The notes: a model not told the origin generated them from the letters alone. 64,000 nucleotides of DNA from Acephala macrosclerotiorum (GCA_014904845.1 MU119231.1:186001-250000); one strand, 5' to 3'. Positions 21,249 to 32,700 are shown, counted from the first letter of the stretch. Numbers and translations are program-made.

Positions 21249-22602
21249 CTAGTAACCCCGGTTCCTGCTGACTTTGTTGATGATATCTTTACCCAGGCTT
21301 ACATTTCGAAGGTTCAGCTCAAGAATATCCATAATTCGCGAATTGTAGCTCTTTGAGGCCCAGCCAATATGTGGCGTAATGATGACGTTCTTAGCCTCCC
21401 ACAGCGGGTGGCCCTCGGGCAGGGGCTCGGGGTCGGTGACGTCCAAAGCGGCTCCCCTGATCCATCCCTCATTCAAGGCTTGCACCAAGTCAACTGTATT
21501 GATCAATAGGCCGCGGCCGACGTTGGAGACGAATGTCTTTTTCTCGGATAGAAGCCTTAACTGTGGTGCTGAGATGATGTGCTTAGTTTCCGGAGTCAAG
21601 GGTACGGAAAGAACCAAGAGGTCAAGCCCTGAACTGAGGAACTCATTGATCGACTTGGGGTCGGACCCAGAGAACCACTTTGATGGGTAAATACCCTCGG
21701 GGTCTCCAAGACCGGAGACAGTGTAAGTGCCTTTGTCATGTCGGGATTCAGGAGTTGGTCTGGGACGGTTAGTGTATGCGTAGACCTCCATGCCCAAGGC
21801 TGTTGCAACACGGGCTGTTTGACGCCCGATAGCACCGTAGCCAAGAATGCCTCTGTATACGTTAAATACTCGCACGTAAGTTCTAGTGTGCTTTTCTTTT
21901 CACACTTACACTTTCAAGCCGGGGGCATCTTCAATCCTATAGTCCTCGGCATGACGATTCCATTTTCCTTCTTTCATCTGGTCAAGATATGTGGGAACTA
22001 GTCTTCATTAGTCGCTGAAAGATCAGAGTTCGACAATAGACGTACTGTGATGCTGATGGGCCAGGAATGTAGAGATGATCCATTCGGAAATCTGAGGACT
22101 TCGAGGAGTTAGTATCATCCAATGCTGAGAGGTGAGATCCTGCAGATCAGAATACTTACCCATGGACTCCATTAGCCGAGGAGAAGGCAATGTCGGTATC
22201 TTTGAACACAGGATTGTCCAGTATGAAACTCGTTCCGGCAGACAGTAGCTGTACCAGTTGCAGCTTCTTAGCACGTTCCTTCGGTGGAAACATGTCTCCT
22301 GTCACGAGCACGACGACATCTTCCCAATCCACATCCGGCAGAGCGTTTTTGGGTACACCCCACGTGTTCAAAGAAAGATGTACTATCTCCAGTCCTGGGC
22401 ACTGCTTACGTATCCGATCCAGATGCTCTTCAGACTTAGGCCAGGAGTCGATAATCAGAAGCTTGCCATCTTTTAGGCTCTCGTCGGAAGTCTTGACAAA
22501 CATCATTTGCTGTTTTGGATATACCGATTGTTGTCGAATTGGGAGTTTAACGAGAGGGGTGCTTGCAAGGTTGACTGACTGTTCGAAGATGTAGGAAGCC
22601 AA
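21249..22602 (-). CDS. D-isomer-specific 2-hydroxyacid dehydrogenase
   Basis: Four exons: 22602-22160, 22098-22046, 21997-21910 and 21852-21249. They total 1188 nt and give 395 residues; introns are 61, 48 and 57 nt. The N-terminal half is the substrate-binding domain. A Rossmann NAD-binding domain follows, with GYGAIG at the junction of exons 3 and 4. Expected catalytic residues are present: Arg in NVGRG, Glu in DPEPLPEGHPLW and His in TPHIGWAS. It should reduce a 2-keto acid to a D-2-hydroxy acid (or the reverse) in the cytosol with NAD(P)H. The family covers glyoxylate/hydroxypyruvate reductases and phosphoglycerate-dehydrogenase-like enzymes, so the substrate is not set. An in-frame MM at residue 33 (22506) is an alternative start. 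Its neighbours are an MFS transporter and a TauD dioxygenase. Confidence 0.9.
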
Positions 22603-24027
22603 AAGTACCTAGGTAGTCAGATTACGTGCTCTAGAGCTAGACTATCGCTATCCCTCCGTCTCCGACTGTCGGATGCAGTTTCAATGTCATCATAATAAGT
22701 TCATGAGCTGACCTGAACTGGATGTTTGTAAGACGTTTCTAAGGTCCGGCAAAATGGTAAGGTCCACCATCCGAAGAGCCGATGAGGTCAAATCCTATAA
22801 ATGTCTATTATTACCTGCTTCAGAAAATGTAGGGGTAATGTAGACGGGAGAGAGTGGTAATTCATTAAACTACGCTACGGGGAGGTCTACATGTACCCCT
22901 AGTACTGTAAGTATCTACGTAATAGTGTCTCAATCCCATTTCAGCTTCCGCGTGTTTTTGCCGCCCATTTAGGCAGGCACAGGCCACATTCGACCAATCT
23001 GATACCATCATCGGTTCTGGCGAACCTGAGGAGTTGTGGTAGTGGGGTGGGGGTGCACAGCTGCCTCGGGATACCCTTGGCGGATTTAAGGCTGACATTC
23101 GACGCCTTCTCCACACACAAGTAGCCTATAGGTAGGTTAGCCTCGAGCTGACGTGCATGCTATTGATTCCCCGCCTTCCCAAAACTCTTGTGGGAGACAC
23201 TCCGAATGACTGCCGGCATACAACTCGTTAACCGCTAGGAACATGCATGCGGTGGCCATTGTGACTGTCCTGGGGACCTCGCTCATAGACCACATTTTTA
23301 CGCCTTTGCATGTGCCTCACAACGGCATGGACTCGCTGTGGGACATGCTGTCCAACTTGGCCAATTGGATCCCCCTCCGCTCAGCGTTCCAACAGTCATG
23401 CAGCCCAAGCCAATGGGATACGGCCCATATCCGATAACCGATCAAACAGCTAATCTAATAAGGGTTCACAGCTAGATCTGGAGAACAGCAAAACATTACA
23501 TACGCTACCTAGCCCAACTTTGTTATCTTCCGGAAGGACAGCCTGGATATGGTTAAGCAAGGTTACGCTCTGCTGCAGTCGCAGGGTAGGGCGGCAATGG
23601 AGGAAGAAGAGAAAGAGCTGGCAGCTGAGCCGAAACGGACAGCGAGACGGCTGACCGGGAGAGGAGGACGAGGCTCGATAGCGAGATAAATTACTGCTGC
23701 CGGGCAACCTTTTTGAGCTTGAAAGGGTGGAGGTTTAGGCGGCCATTACGATTAGGAATATTCAGAGGAAAATCGATTAAGACTAATAGTCGTAGGACAC
23801 AAGGTTTGAACGCAACTTGGATTTAAGATGGAGGTTAGCAATCTCCCTGTCCTACTGCCAATATAGATCAAGTGCCTTTTCATGATAATGGATAAAGTTG
23901 AGCTTGTTAACAGTAGTGGAATCGGTCAAAACAGCCAATTTGTATTCTACTTTTGGAGAGAGCCGAGGCAGGAGAACTGTCTTGAAACTCGAGCGCTGTT
24001 TTAAAGTTATCCATCCATCAAAAATAT
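22603..24027. other. Intergenic, no supported gene
   Basis: Upstream region of the dehydrogenase and 3' flank of the MFS gene. Short frames (22865-23116 minus, 23243-23437 plus, 23450-23707 minus) carry no recognisable domain. Composition is normal, so this is not part of the AT island. Confidence 0.4.
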
Positions 24028-25810
24028 CTACATATTCTCTAGACCTGGCCGATGCTCTGTATGAACCTTGGTCAATACCTGTCTAGACATGAAACCACTC
24101 GCAATAACTGCACATATAGCTATGGAAGTGCAAAGTATCCACACGCCTTTTAGGGAGTCTGCAAATGCCCCTTGTACAGTGACCTGTAGCTCGGGATCCG
24201 ATAGCTTACTGATGAGTGCGACATTGGCGGCTGCGGATGAGCCAGTGAAAATATCTGTTAGATTCTCTGACAATCCATGATCAAGTAGGTTATTTCTCTG
24301 CGCCTCCATCCCGTGGGAAAAAATGACGTGACCCACGACTATTGCCATACTCGTCGAAAGATTCCTGACCAAACCAAGCGCACTCGTTGCAGCTGCTGTC
24401 TTGTGCGGAGGTACGAGCGCTTGGAGTGCGATAAGAGGAGGTTGGAAGAGCAGACCTGCCCCTGTAGCAGCCGCGATCTGAAATGCAATAATGGCGCCCT
24501 GTGAGGATGCAACGTCCAGTTTGATGTATAGTCCGTTTCCAAGCGCCAGGAGCGTAACGCCGATCCAAATGAGTTCCAGATATCGACCTGATTTGTAGAC
24601 AATGAGACTCGCACCTATTCCAACAATCGCTTGTGTGCAAGTGATGGGTATAATGCGAAGTCCGGATTCAAGTGGCGATGCGTTTTTGACGGCTTGGAAG
24701 TACAGCGGGAGGTAAAACTCAGTAGAGAATACTGCCTACACATTTCAGATTGTCAGCAAAGGGCTCAGTACGATATATTGGGGGGCTTGGAACAAGGAAC
24801 TTACCCAATCATGTCCAAACCCAATGACAAGAGCCATAACATTAGATACCGTCCCAAATATATCCAGTGGCACTAGAGGAGATCTAGCTTTTCTTTCGCA
24901 CAGGACAAAAACGGGAGTGATCAAAACGCTAGCAACCAGAAGACAGATGACCAAAGGCGAGCTCCACGGGACCAGATCGCCTCCAAAATTCAGCCCTAGG
25001 AGTAATGTAACAATGACTGCGAGCATGGAACAGATGCCATACCAATCCACAGCCTGGAGTCCGGGAACAATCTTTGTCTTCGGGTTATGAACATTCAAAA
25101 ACGCCCACAATAGCAAGAATATAACAAACGCGATAGGGAGGTTGATCCAAAAGACCCAACGCCACGAGACATACTCTGCAAAGACGCCTCCTACAACAGG
25201 GCCAAGACCACCAGCAATCGCCCACATCATCTGCAGTAGGCTTAAGTAGAATGTTCTAACCCGCATACTAAAAATGTCTGATATTGTTGCATAGACAACT
25301 TGCAACAGAGCTCCCCCAGCAGCCCCTTGAAGCGAGCGGCCGATGATGAGCATTTGCATACTCTGCGAGAGGGCGCAGATGATGGAAAAGCAGAAGTATA
25401 ATGCGACAGCGGTAAGCAGAATGACTTTGCGGCCCCAGATGTCGGACAACTTGGACCATATTGGGGCTGCGACGCCGTTTGCGAGAAAGTAGGCAGCGGT
25501 AATCCAGGCATACCCAGAGCCAGACTTGAGATCATTGCAAATTGTGGGAATTGTCGTTGCTACAGTTGTTTGGTTAAGTGCCGCAAGAAATATAGCACCC
25601 TGCTCATATTAGATTCCATCTTCGGCGCGCAGTTGGGATACGTACACAGAGGCCAACCATTATTGCGAACGTTCGAAAACGACCGCGTGTTGTCTCAGAG
25701 GCGGGCTCGACAATTGAGACACGGTCGTCGAACTTGGGGCTCGTCGTAGCAGGTGGAGAACTTTCCACAGCAACTCTGGCAATGGGAGATAACGCCTCAT
25801 GATCAACCAT
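24028..25810 (-). CDS. MFS transporter, 14-helix drug/small-molecule type
   Basis: Three exons: 25810-25646, 25599-24805 and 24735-24028. They total 1668 nt and give 555 residues; introns are 46 and 69 nt. A hydrophilic cytosolic N-terminus of about 50 residues leads into helix 1. There the usual L-D-x-T-I-V motif reads LNQTTVATTIP, so the Asp is replaced by Asn. SDIWGRK is the loop 2-3 signature and LGPVVGGVF in helix 5 is the antiporter motif. About 14 hydrophobic segments follow. It should be a plasma-membrane proton antiporter or exporter of the DHA2 group. An in-frame start 20 residues earlier (25870) exists. It lies between the dehydrogenase and the dioxygenase, suggesting export or uptake of their substrate or product. 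Confidence 0.9.
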
Positions 25811-26611
25811 ATCCTGTACTAAAATTAGAGTCTCGATTTGATATTTGGAAATTACTCGCAGGACGTACATATGGTGGATGAGTCTTCATAATGGATGGTG
25901 TGTATCCAAAAGAGAAGTTTCGTCGCTGGCAGAATACGCTGTTGAACGAGTATTGTTCGAGGAACGAAAACTCGGGGGAGTCCTTAAGACCCTCAATTTA
26001 CCGAGTACTGGGGGAAATAATTGTAACTTTTTTTTAATTAGTAGATTCTGCGCTAGCAGGGGTTAGTGGCCAATGACGGATTTAAAGCCCAACACGGCCC
26101 ATGGTAGAGAATTTACTTAAAAGCAGCATCGCGAAGCATTACCCCTGCATTTACAATTATTCCCCATACTGGGAAGTAGCCAAACTAAATATCAATAACG
26201 GGGTCCTATTGGACAAGAGGTACGAGAGAGTAGCCGGATTCGTATCAGCTCGGATTTGTACCACACAGTTTCATCAGTGGGGAATCACGGAGGACGTACC
26301 AGGTGAAGCCGTTCAGAGCCGTGAAGTCTACAGGATCCGAAGGAACATCCTGTGCATCGTACGATCCATAGTTGGTCCAAGCAGTTACTAGATAATGATG
26401 CAGAACCTCCCTGCAGCAGGGCTAACGGACAGTTGTCCTTCCTCATTCACTATCGTACATAATTGCTCCACAATCTAAAAGGTTGACTTGCCCCAAATCC
26501 ATTGGATCCAACGTGCTTCTCTACTTTCCAGTTCTTTTGCTTCATATATTGTCATTTGTCGACCTCGCCATAGAGCATACGTGTGTGCCAGAAGCTACAA
26601 CACCTCTTACC
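25811..26611. promoter_or_regulatory. Divergent promoter region, MFS and TauD genes
   Basis: This 801-bp gap separates the start of the MFS gene (minus) from the start of the dioxygenase gene (plus). A longer plus-strand frame runs into the dioxygenase start from 26483, but its MNQSS start at 26612 fits the family better. Frames at 25845-26066 and 26101-26391 have no domain. The head-to-head layout allows joint control. Confidence 0.45.
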
Positions 26612-28002
26612 ATGAATCAATCCTCCGAGATCGCCATCACGGGCGCAACAGTGAACCCTCTTGGTCCGTTTCCGAGGTTCAAAGAGCCACTGGAGCTGTC
26701 TGGTATTCTGGACAAATACGAGTCTTTGGAGATCACTCCAGTTCTCGGGAAAGAATTCCCAAAGGCCAGTGTTGTTGATTGGATGAATGATCCTAATTCC
26801 GATGAGCTGTTGAGGGATTTGGCAATCACCGGTGAGTTTATTATTCTCCCTCTAATATAGGTTCTTTATCTAATGAATATGGATCAAAAAGTGTCTCAGC
26901 GTGGTGTTGTTGTTTTCCGTGCCCAGGATGATGTTGACACCGAGATCTTGAAGAAACTTGCCCTGCGGCTGGGTGAGCTTACGGGAAGACCAAGTACTTC
27001 CGGGCTTCATATCCATCCCGTATTCAATTCTGAAAGGGATAATGGCGGACCTGACAACGAGATCAATGCCATCAGCTCTGAGGATCGTAAATCAATGTAT
27101 GCTTCCGAGGTACAAAGGAAGAAGAAACAGTCTCATAACAACTGGCATTCCGATCTCGGTTTCGAGCCAGTACCGGGCGACTACTCCGTCTTTATGCTTA
27201 CTGAAGTGCCTGAAACTGGGGGAGGTACGCTATAGACCCTTGACTAATCAGGTGTTGAACTTGACACTAAACTATTTTGTGTAGACACAATGTTTGCCTC
27301 GGGATATGATGTATGTATCTGACATTCCCCCCCGCCGCATAATCTGAGGACCAATTATATTCAGATCTACGACCGAATATCAGAACCGATGCAGAAGTTT
27401 CTAGAGACTCTCACAGCTACCAATGCCAGCCCCGTAAGTTCACTCGAACCAAAAGGAACCTGAAGACTACTGAAATCTAGGACAGATGTTGGAGCAAATC
27501 GCTATAGATGGGAAGTTCCCCATCTACTCCAAGCAGAGAGGGTGTCCAGAGAATTTTGGGACTTCTCTTCGAGCAGAGCACCCCGTCGTCAGAACCAACC
27601 CAGTGACAGGATGGAAATCGATCTTCGCTCTTGGTCAGAATACACAAAGTATCAATGGTTTAGCTGACGAGGAGAGCACCATGCTTCTCGAATGGTTCAT
27701 GAAGATTCTCTACAATAATCACGATACGCAGGCGAGAATTCGTTGGTATCAGCGGAATGACCTCGGTAAGCATTGAGGCTAGACAACTTATGCTTGGATC
27801 TAATATTCTTGACTTAGCTATCTGGGACAACCGTAGCGTTGTTCACTGTGTGACATGGGATTACGACCACCTAGGGAAACGGATGGGGAAAAGAGCTCTT
27901 TGCGTGGGCGAGAGGCCGTACCTCGATCCAAAATCTACATCTCGTCAGGAATCCCTAAATGCTGCATTCAAGCGTGGATCTGGGTCTGCACCGGCTTCAT
28001 AG
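26612..28002 (+). CDS. TauD/TfdA-type 2-oxoglutarate-dependent dioxygenase
   Basis: Six exons: 26612-26831, 26892-27224, 27285-27310, 27365-27433, 27486-27765 and 27818-28002. They total 1113 nt and give 370 residues; introns are 52-60 nt. The iron-binding H-x-D is in NNWHSDLGFEP. The distal His is in NRSVVHCVTWDY, and the 2-oxoglutarate-binding Arg lies in the following GKRMGKRALCVGE. RTNPVTGWKS and LLEWF are other family blocks. The enzyme hydroxylates or cleaves a small substrate (sulfonates such as taurine in the best-known cases) using Fe(II), O2 and 2-oxoglutarate. The true substrate cannot be read from sequence. The MFS and dehydrogenase genes lie just upstream and the Gfo/Idh/MocA gene 2 kb downstream. 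Confidence 0.9.
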
Positions 28003-28890
28003 CTTATGGGACGATGCACGTTCTTTAGCTACATCGACGTACACTCTTTCATCCGATGTAGACATGCAGATACTTAGCTTGGCCTTTATTTCACAAAATT
28101 TTGCTATTCATCACGCCGTGTCTGCCCATCCAAAAATGTTTATAAGAAGTTGGCAATGTACTTCCATCATTTTGGGGAAATAGCCATATGGCATAATAGG
28201 GGTAACAGGGGCTACAGGAAGTCAAATGAGACTATATTAAACTTAGTTTCAGGCCTCTCCTCAAGATGAAGTGTCGTTTCCATTTGATACACATTAGCAT
28301 ACCTAAGACAATTGTCTTAGAAAAAACTTGCACATCCAAAATTGCATCTACTGATCCTGATGGTCAGTGACACCACACTCCTTATATTTGCGCCGCTGTA
28401 AAGAATGAACTTAAGCTCCGGTGAAGCTACAAGGACGGTGAGAGTTTGAAGGTCTCTGTTTGTTCACATTGTAATGGAAATCGAGAAGTAATTGAAGAAA
28501 AGGTGGAGGGGGATCCAAAAGACCCTGTGGATCAAGTACCATTGTACAATGATATTCTGACAGGGCAAGTACCCGTCTGACGGAGTCTAGCCTGCATGGA
28601 ACTCCAGGCAGGCAGCGTGCTCTACTTGCAGATGATGCCACAATACAGTGTGCTCTACTTGCAGATAATACCACAATATATTGTTCCGGGGAAACACTTT
28701 GCATATTGAGAGAATGCACTTGTGGGGCGGAGGGAAGGAAGGAACGAACGCGAGACTGACTGACATGTAATTTTCCAATGTTACATAACGTTACACTAGC
28801 GCTGAGAATTCTTCAAGTCTGAATGCATTGCGACTGTGTGATTGTGTATAATTAGAAGACCAATTCTTGTCACGTTGCGTTAAGTCCATT
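28003..28890. other. Intergenic with a 33-bp duplication
   Basis: No gene seen. At 28617-28680 a 33-bp unit starting GTGCTCTACTTGCAGAT is present twice in tandem, the second copy with a few G-to-A changes. Confidence 0.45.
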
Positions 28891-28891
28891 G

Positions 28892-29121
28892 GGCTGCTCG
28901 CGAAGCCCCAGCAGAGAGTCATCTCCACCGCATGGGCTACCCATGAGGGGGATGAATTTTGAGATCCCCTATAAGAGCATTTTGAGGCCTTTTTACGAAT
29001 AAATTGGCTGCAAAACACCCATGGGGGGAAATCTCCTATTAGAGCTCCTAACTTTTAGGGTCTCGTGGGGTGAGTAGCAATTCTAATCATTTACTTTATA
29101 AGAGCCTTACGAGCAGTCTAG
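28892..29121. mobile_element. Degenerate MITE-like element
   Basis: The segment begins GGCTGCTCG and ends CGAGCAGTC, followed by TA, echoing the ends of the 4.1-kb MITE. Inside are CATGGGGGG and a GTCTCGTGGGGTGAG block like its subterminal part. The interior has imperfect inverted halves (CCCCTATAAGAGC against CTCCTATTAGAGC). Similarity beyond the ends is weak, so it is a distant or rearranged relative. Confidence 0.45.
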
Positions 29122-29284
29122 AATATTAAAAGAGACCGCTTCTTATAATATTGAAAGATACCGCTTCCTATACTAATTCTCGCATGAATAATGAGTTTAT
29201 AATTAGAACGGTAAAGGTAAATTTTGATTTCGTTACTTCGAAGGTCGAAAATGCTTTGGGTTGTAAGGGTTTTAAAAAAAAAAG

Positions 29285-29660
29285 TCAATGCACGATAAGC
29301 TCGGGAAGTACGAAAGTAGTAGTTTACAAGAACAAAGAGCGATAAGCTCGAGGAATGCAAAAATAATATTTTATAAGAGAGTAAATGCGCAATAAATTCA
29401 AAAAAAAATATATAAAAATAGAGTTTTACGAGAAAGCGAATGCGCGATAAGCTCGAAAAATATAAAAATAAAGTTTCACGAAAGAGCGAATGCGCGATAA
29501 ATTCGAGGAATGCGAAAATAATATTTTATAGGAGAGCGAATGCGCGATAAGCTCGGGGAGTACGGAAGTGGCGGTTTACGGGAGAACTAATGCGCTACAA
29601 GCGTAGGGAATGCGGGGAACGCGGAAGTGGCGGCCCACGGGAGAGCTAATGCGCGACGAT
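29285..29660. repeat. ~50-bp minisatellite, about seven copies, graded decay
   Basis: The unit is roughly GCGAATGCGCGATAAGCTCG, then GGGAATGCGGAAGTGGCGG, then TTTACGGGAGA. Copies start near 29290, 29340, 29388, 29442, 29492, 29542 and 29592. Right-hand copies are GC-rich. Moving left, the same positions turn to A and T (for example GGAAGTGGCGG becomes AAAAATAATAT), matching C-to-T/G-to-A mutation. A partial eighth unit ends near 29655. Confidence 0.75.
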
Positions 29661-30041
29661 CTCCCCAAAGGGGATACCACTTCCGCGTTCCCCGACTTTT
29701 ACAGGTGTAACACAATTGGAATGTGATGCAGTTGGAAATTTGATGCAGTTGGAAAATGATGCAGTTGGAAACCTCGTTTAGGTAGGCAAAGTATTAGATA
29801 TTATATACTACCTTCACAAGAACTATATTATTGGCTTATATAGGTGGGCGAGGTTTGCAGCATGCCATGGGGCCCCACGAGCAGCGCTTCTTTGCTAGAA
29901 GAACGTTGAAACTTTGAAACTTTGCGGACTTCGCGGACCTTAAGCTTTCAGGGGTGGCAGACTAGTCTCAAAGAAGCATCGCGGCTGAACCGGCCATGAT
30001 GCGGTCGCTTAAATAGGGGGGAAGAAGGGACATCTGCAACA
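29661..30041. repeat. Intergenic with a 17-bp triple repeat and a MITE-end footprint
   Basis: A GATGCAGTTGGAA core occurs three times at about 29724-29770. At about 29869-29886, CCATGGGGCCCCACGAGCAG repeats the subterminal block of the 4.1-kb MITE. A GGGGAACGCGG motif in the last minisatellite unit (about 29610) recurs inverted as CCGCGTTCCCC at about 29682. No gene seen. Confidence 0.5.
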
Positions 30042-30109
30042 TATCACTTACCACCATCACTTACCACCATCACTTACCACCATCACTTACCACCATCACT
30101 TACCACCAT
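30042..30109. repeat. 13-bp tandem repeat, five copies
   Basis: ATCACTTACCACC is repeated five times without change, then breaks off in ATCTACCG. It lies about 80 bp upstream of the start codon of the Gfo/Idh/MocA gene, in its presumed promoter or 5' leader. Copy number is likely to vary between strains. Confidence 0.85.
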
Positions 30110-30189
30110 CTACCGTCCTACTTGAAAGTGCAATACAATCGTACATGCCCTTGAAGATCAGTTAGTACATTTTCCTGACTCTAGGAAAG

Positions 30190-31917
30190 TTGATGATCAG
30201 CATACTAAAATTAATAGACATGTTGCAAAACAGTCGTAAAGTCATGACCCGAAGCAATGGCAGCGTTTCGCCAGTCAGGTTTTTGCTGATTGGCATTGGT
30301 CCTCATGCGAAACGGACCTATATACCTCATATGAAGGCATTGGAATCGGAAGGCCGAGCAGTTCTCGTGGCTGCTGTCGACGTTCTGGAAAACCAGCGTT
30401 CACTCACCGAATATCAGCAACAGACCTGTCCAAATGTGGAACTGCATTTTGTCCCGTCCTTTACAACTGAGATGCCAACATACGTGGCACTGAGACTGAC
30501 ACATCTTGCCATTCGATTGGATGTATCGTTCGTTATCATAGCTACTGAGCCACTGGCTCATACCGCTTATGGTCTGTGGGCCCTTTCCTCTGGGCTGAAC
30601 ATAATCCTGGACAAACCAGTCTCCACGCGCCGAGACGCTTGCACAAACTTCCAGGAAGCTAATGGAATTGCGGAAGATTTCACAGACTTACTGGACGGAT
30701 ACAGTGGTCTCCAACGTTACAAGAAAACGTGTTTCCTTGTCAACAGCCACAGGCGATACCATCCAGGCTTCCAATTCACCTTACGGAAGATAGAGGAGAT
30801 TTCAAGGAAAACCGGCTGCCCTGTGACAAATATCAACACGACGCATTGCGATGGGCAATGGCGCATGCCAACGGAGATCGTTGACCAGCGGTACCATACA
30901 TACAACATGGGGTATGGAAAGGTTTCACACAGTGGATACCATTTTCTCGACACTGTTTGTCAGTTTATGAAGGCTGGAATGGTTGCAGACAAAACAGCAG
31001 ATCGAATCGAAGTTGTTAGCAGCTTCGTCCAGCCAAATGGTTTCATGATGCAGCTCAACACAGGGGACTACGGGAAGCTCTTTGGACAAGCTGAGTATGG
31101 AGAAGCGTGCAAGTACTCAGATGAGGAGCTTAAAGAGCTCTTCGCTTCTTTCGGGGAGATAGACGCTTCGATCCAGCTCACGTTTCTACGACAGAATGAA
31201 GCCATCGCTATCGTCCAAATCAACCTTCAACACAATGGGTTTTCCCGACGCAACTGGCTCCTGCCACCCACGGATCTGTACAAGGGAAATGGTCGAGTCA
31301 AACATGAGATTCATGAAATCAAAAGCGGCCCCTTCCAAACAATTGCCATCGTGTCCAAGCAGGCCAACGATAGACACGATCGGTCGCGTCCCAGCGACGC
31401 GTTGCTCGGAAGCGACAATCATTTCGAAATCCAAGTGTTCCGGAACTGCGATATGCTCTCGGAGAGTGAACCTCTCCAAACCTTCACCGTCCCGGATATT
31501 GATCGGGAATTTTCAACAAAAATACCAGGTCTTTTGTCTGAGAATGTGAAGCGTGGCATCCTGGAAGATGCTATTGATTTCGCTGTAGGCAATAAAGATA
31601 TTGGTGATCTGCGATCCAATTTGGCAGATCATAGTCTCCCTTGCCATATTATGAGCGCGATATACATCTCTCATGTTCGCAGAAAGACAGGATTGAGCCC
31701 CGTGGTCAATGTGGATGTGAATTATCAACAGGGTATGGTACATCTTCACAGGTTTAAATTGAGAAAATTGCTGACTGCTCTGTGGAAAGATGGCGTAGCT
31801 GAGGCCTCAATTAGGGCGGATCCATCTTCCAGCACAGCCAGTGCTGCACGTGCAATCGGTTCTATCTTCAGCGAGAAGAGTCAGCATTCTCTAGCCGTGG
31901 TTCCTGTGAATGTTTAG
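30190..31917 (+). CDS. Gfo/Idh/MocA-family oxidoreductase, intronless
   Basis: A single 575-residue exon. The N-terminal Rossmann domain begins VRFLLIGIGPHAKRTYIPHM (residue 29 on), a version of the G-x-G-x-x-G fold with Pro-His in place of the last Gly. A typical second strand ending in DV follows, and ILDKPVSTRRDA matches the E/D-K-P signature. The long C-terminal part includes HSGYHFLDTVCQF. The family are NAD(P)-dependent dehydrogenases of sugars, inositols and related polyols. At 575 residues it is longer than typical members (350-400). It is possibly the only large gene of the 21-32 kb group without introns, which could mean a different origin. Starts at 30244 (MTRSNGS) or 30190 are possible. 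A 13-bp minisatellite lies in its upstream region. Confidence 0.85.
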   Translation: MMISILKLIDMLQNSRKVMTRSNGSVSPVRFLLIGIGPHAKRTYIPHMKALESEGRAVLVAAVDVLENQRSLTEYQQQTCPNVELHFVPSFTTEMPTYVALRLTHLAIRLDVSFVIIATEPLAHTAYGLWALSSGLNIILDKPVSTRRDACTNFQEANGIAEDFTDLLDGYSGLQRYKKTCFLVNSHRRYHPGFQFTLRKIEEISRKTGCPVTNINTTHCDGQWRMPTEIVDQRYHTYNMGYGKVSHSGYHFLDTVCQFMKAGMVADKTADRIEVVSSFVQPNGFMMQLNTGDYGKLFGQAEYGEACKYSDEELKELFASFGEIDASIQLTFLRQNEAIAIVQINLQHNGFSRRNWLLPPTDLYKGNGRVKHEIHEIKSGPFQTIAIVSKQANDRHDRSRPSDALLGSDNHFEIQVFRNCDMLSESEPLQTFTVPDIDREFSTKIPGLLSENVKRGILEDAIDFAVGNKDIGDLRSNLADHSLPCHIMSAIYISHVRRKTGLSPVVNVDVNYQQGMVHLHRFKLRKLLTALWKDGVAEASIRADPSSSTASAARAIGSIFSEKSQHSLAVVPVNV

Positions 31918-32194
31918 ATAGAGGGATCAGCCATCTTGCGGAAGCTTGGGAGGCAAGAACATATGGTGAACCGGATGCAAGAAGGCATCTTACAAAACTT
32001 CGGGTGCGCTATCAGTGGGCGTTAATGATAAATTTCAATCCAGTATGAAGAAACCGTGCTGGAACTTCTGTTTCCAAAGCTAAGATGACTTTCTTCCCCT
32101 TATATTCTTTCGTTTAAGAGAGCGCCGGTGGATGCGATAGTCAGTAATGCAGCTCTCGCTACATCTGAGCAGAGGGTTCAGTCCGAGACGAGGT
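31918..32194. other. Intergenic, no gene seen
   Basis: 3' flank of the oxidoreductase gene before the retroelement fragments; nothing recognisable. Confidence 0.4.
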
Positions 32195-32700
32195 TTATCG
32201 TCGTGGCGACGCTGAACATTTGATAATGTACATTTCCTGGCCATCTACTAGCACTGGTCGTGCGTCGTCGTGGTCCACCTCTTGTGAGGGCAGCGGATCA
32301 TTAGGGACTGGCCTTAGAAGATCGACATGGAAGACAGGGTGAATGCGCCTAGGGACATCTAACTTGTACAAGTGCGGGTTGATCTCTTCAAGCACTTGGT
32401 ACTTCGCATGTAGCTAGTCAAGTTTCTTGCAGGGCTGCGACGTTTTGAAGTTCCTTAGGTTCAAGACACCCATTCTTTAGGCTTATAGCGAGGTGCAGCC
32501 GTTCTGTGCTTATTAGCTCGAGCCTGCTGCATTTCCTGGGCAATAGCAATTAAGGCTTAAGCAAACTCCGTAGCGTCTTGAAGCCTTTAAATAAAGTCCT
32601 CTGCCAGTGCCTCGCCTTCTTTAGCATCCTCCGCTCTGCGATCGGGGCCGTACGAGAACAACGAACTTCAGTGAAGTTTATAGTGGCATTAAGGATAGGG
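32195..32700 (-). pseudogene. Ty3/Gypsy integrase C-terminal fragment
   Basis: On the minus strand the conserved end of Gypsy integrase is legible. ALIAIAQEMQQARANKHR and APRYKP come first, then NLKTSQPCKKLD-like and KYQVLEEINPHLYKLDVP, then IHPVFHVDLLRPVP.DPLP. It needs at least two frame changes and contains stops. No LTR or RT part is seen nearby, so it is a truncated relic. It is not RIP-saturated, unlike the 14-20 kb element. Confidence 0.75.

Noticed and set aside
29285..29660. CRISPR-like array
   Set aside because: Units are contiguous tandem repeats without unique spacers, and the host is eukaryotic.
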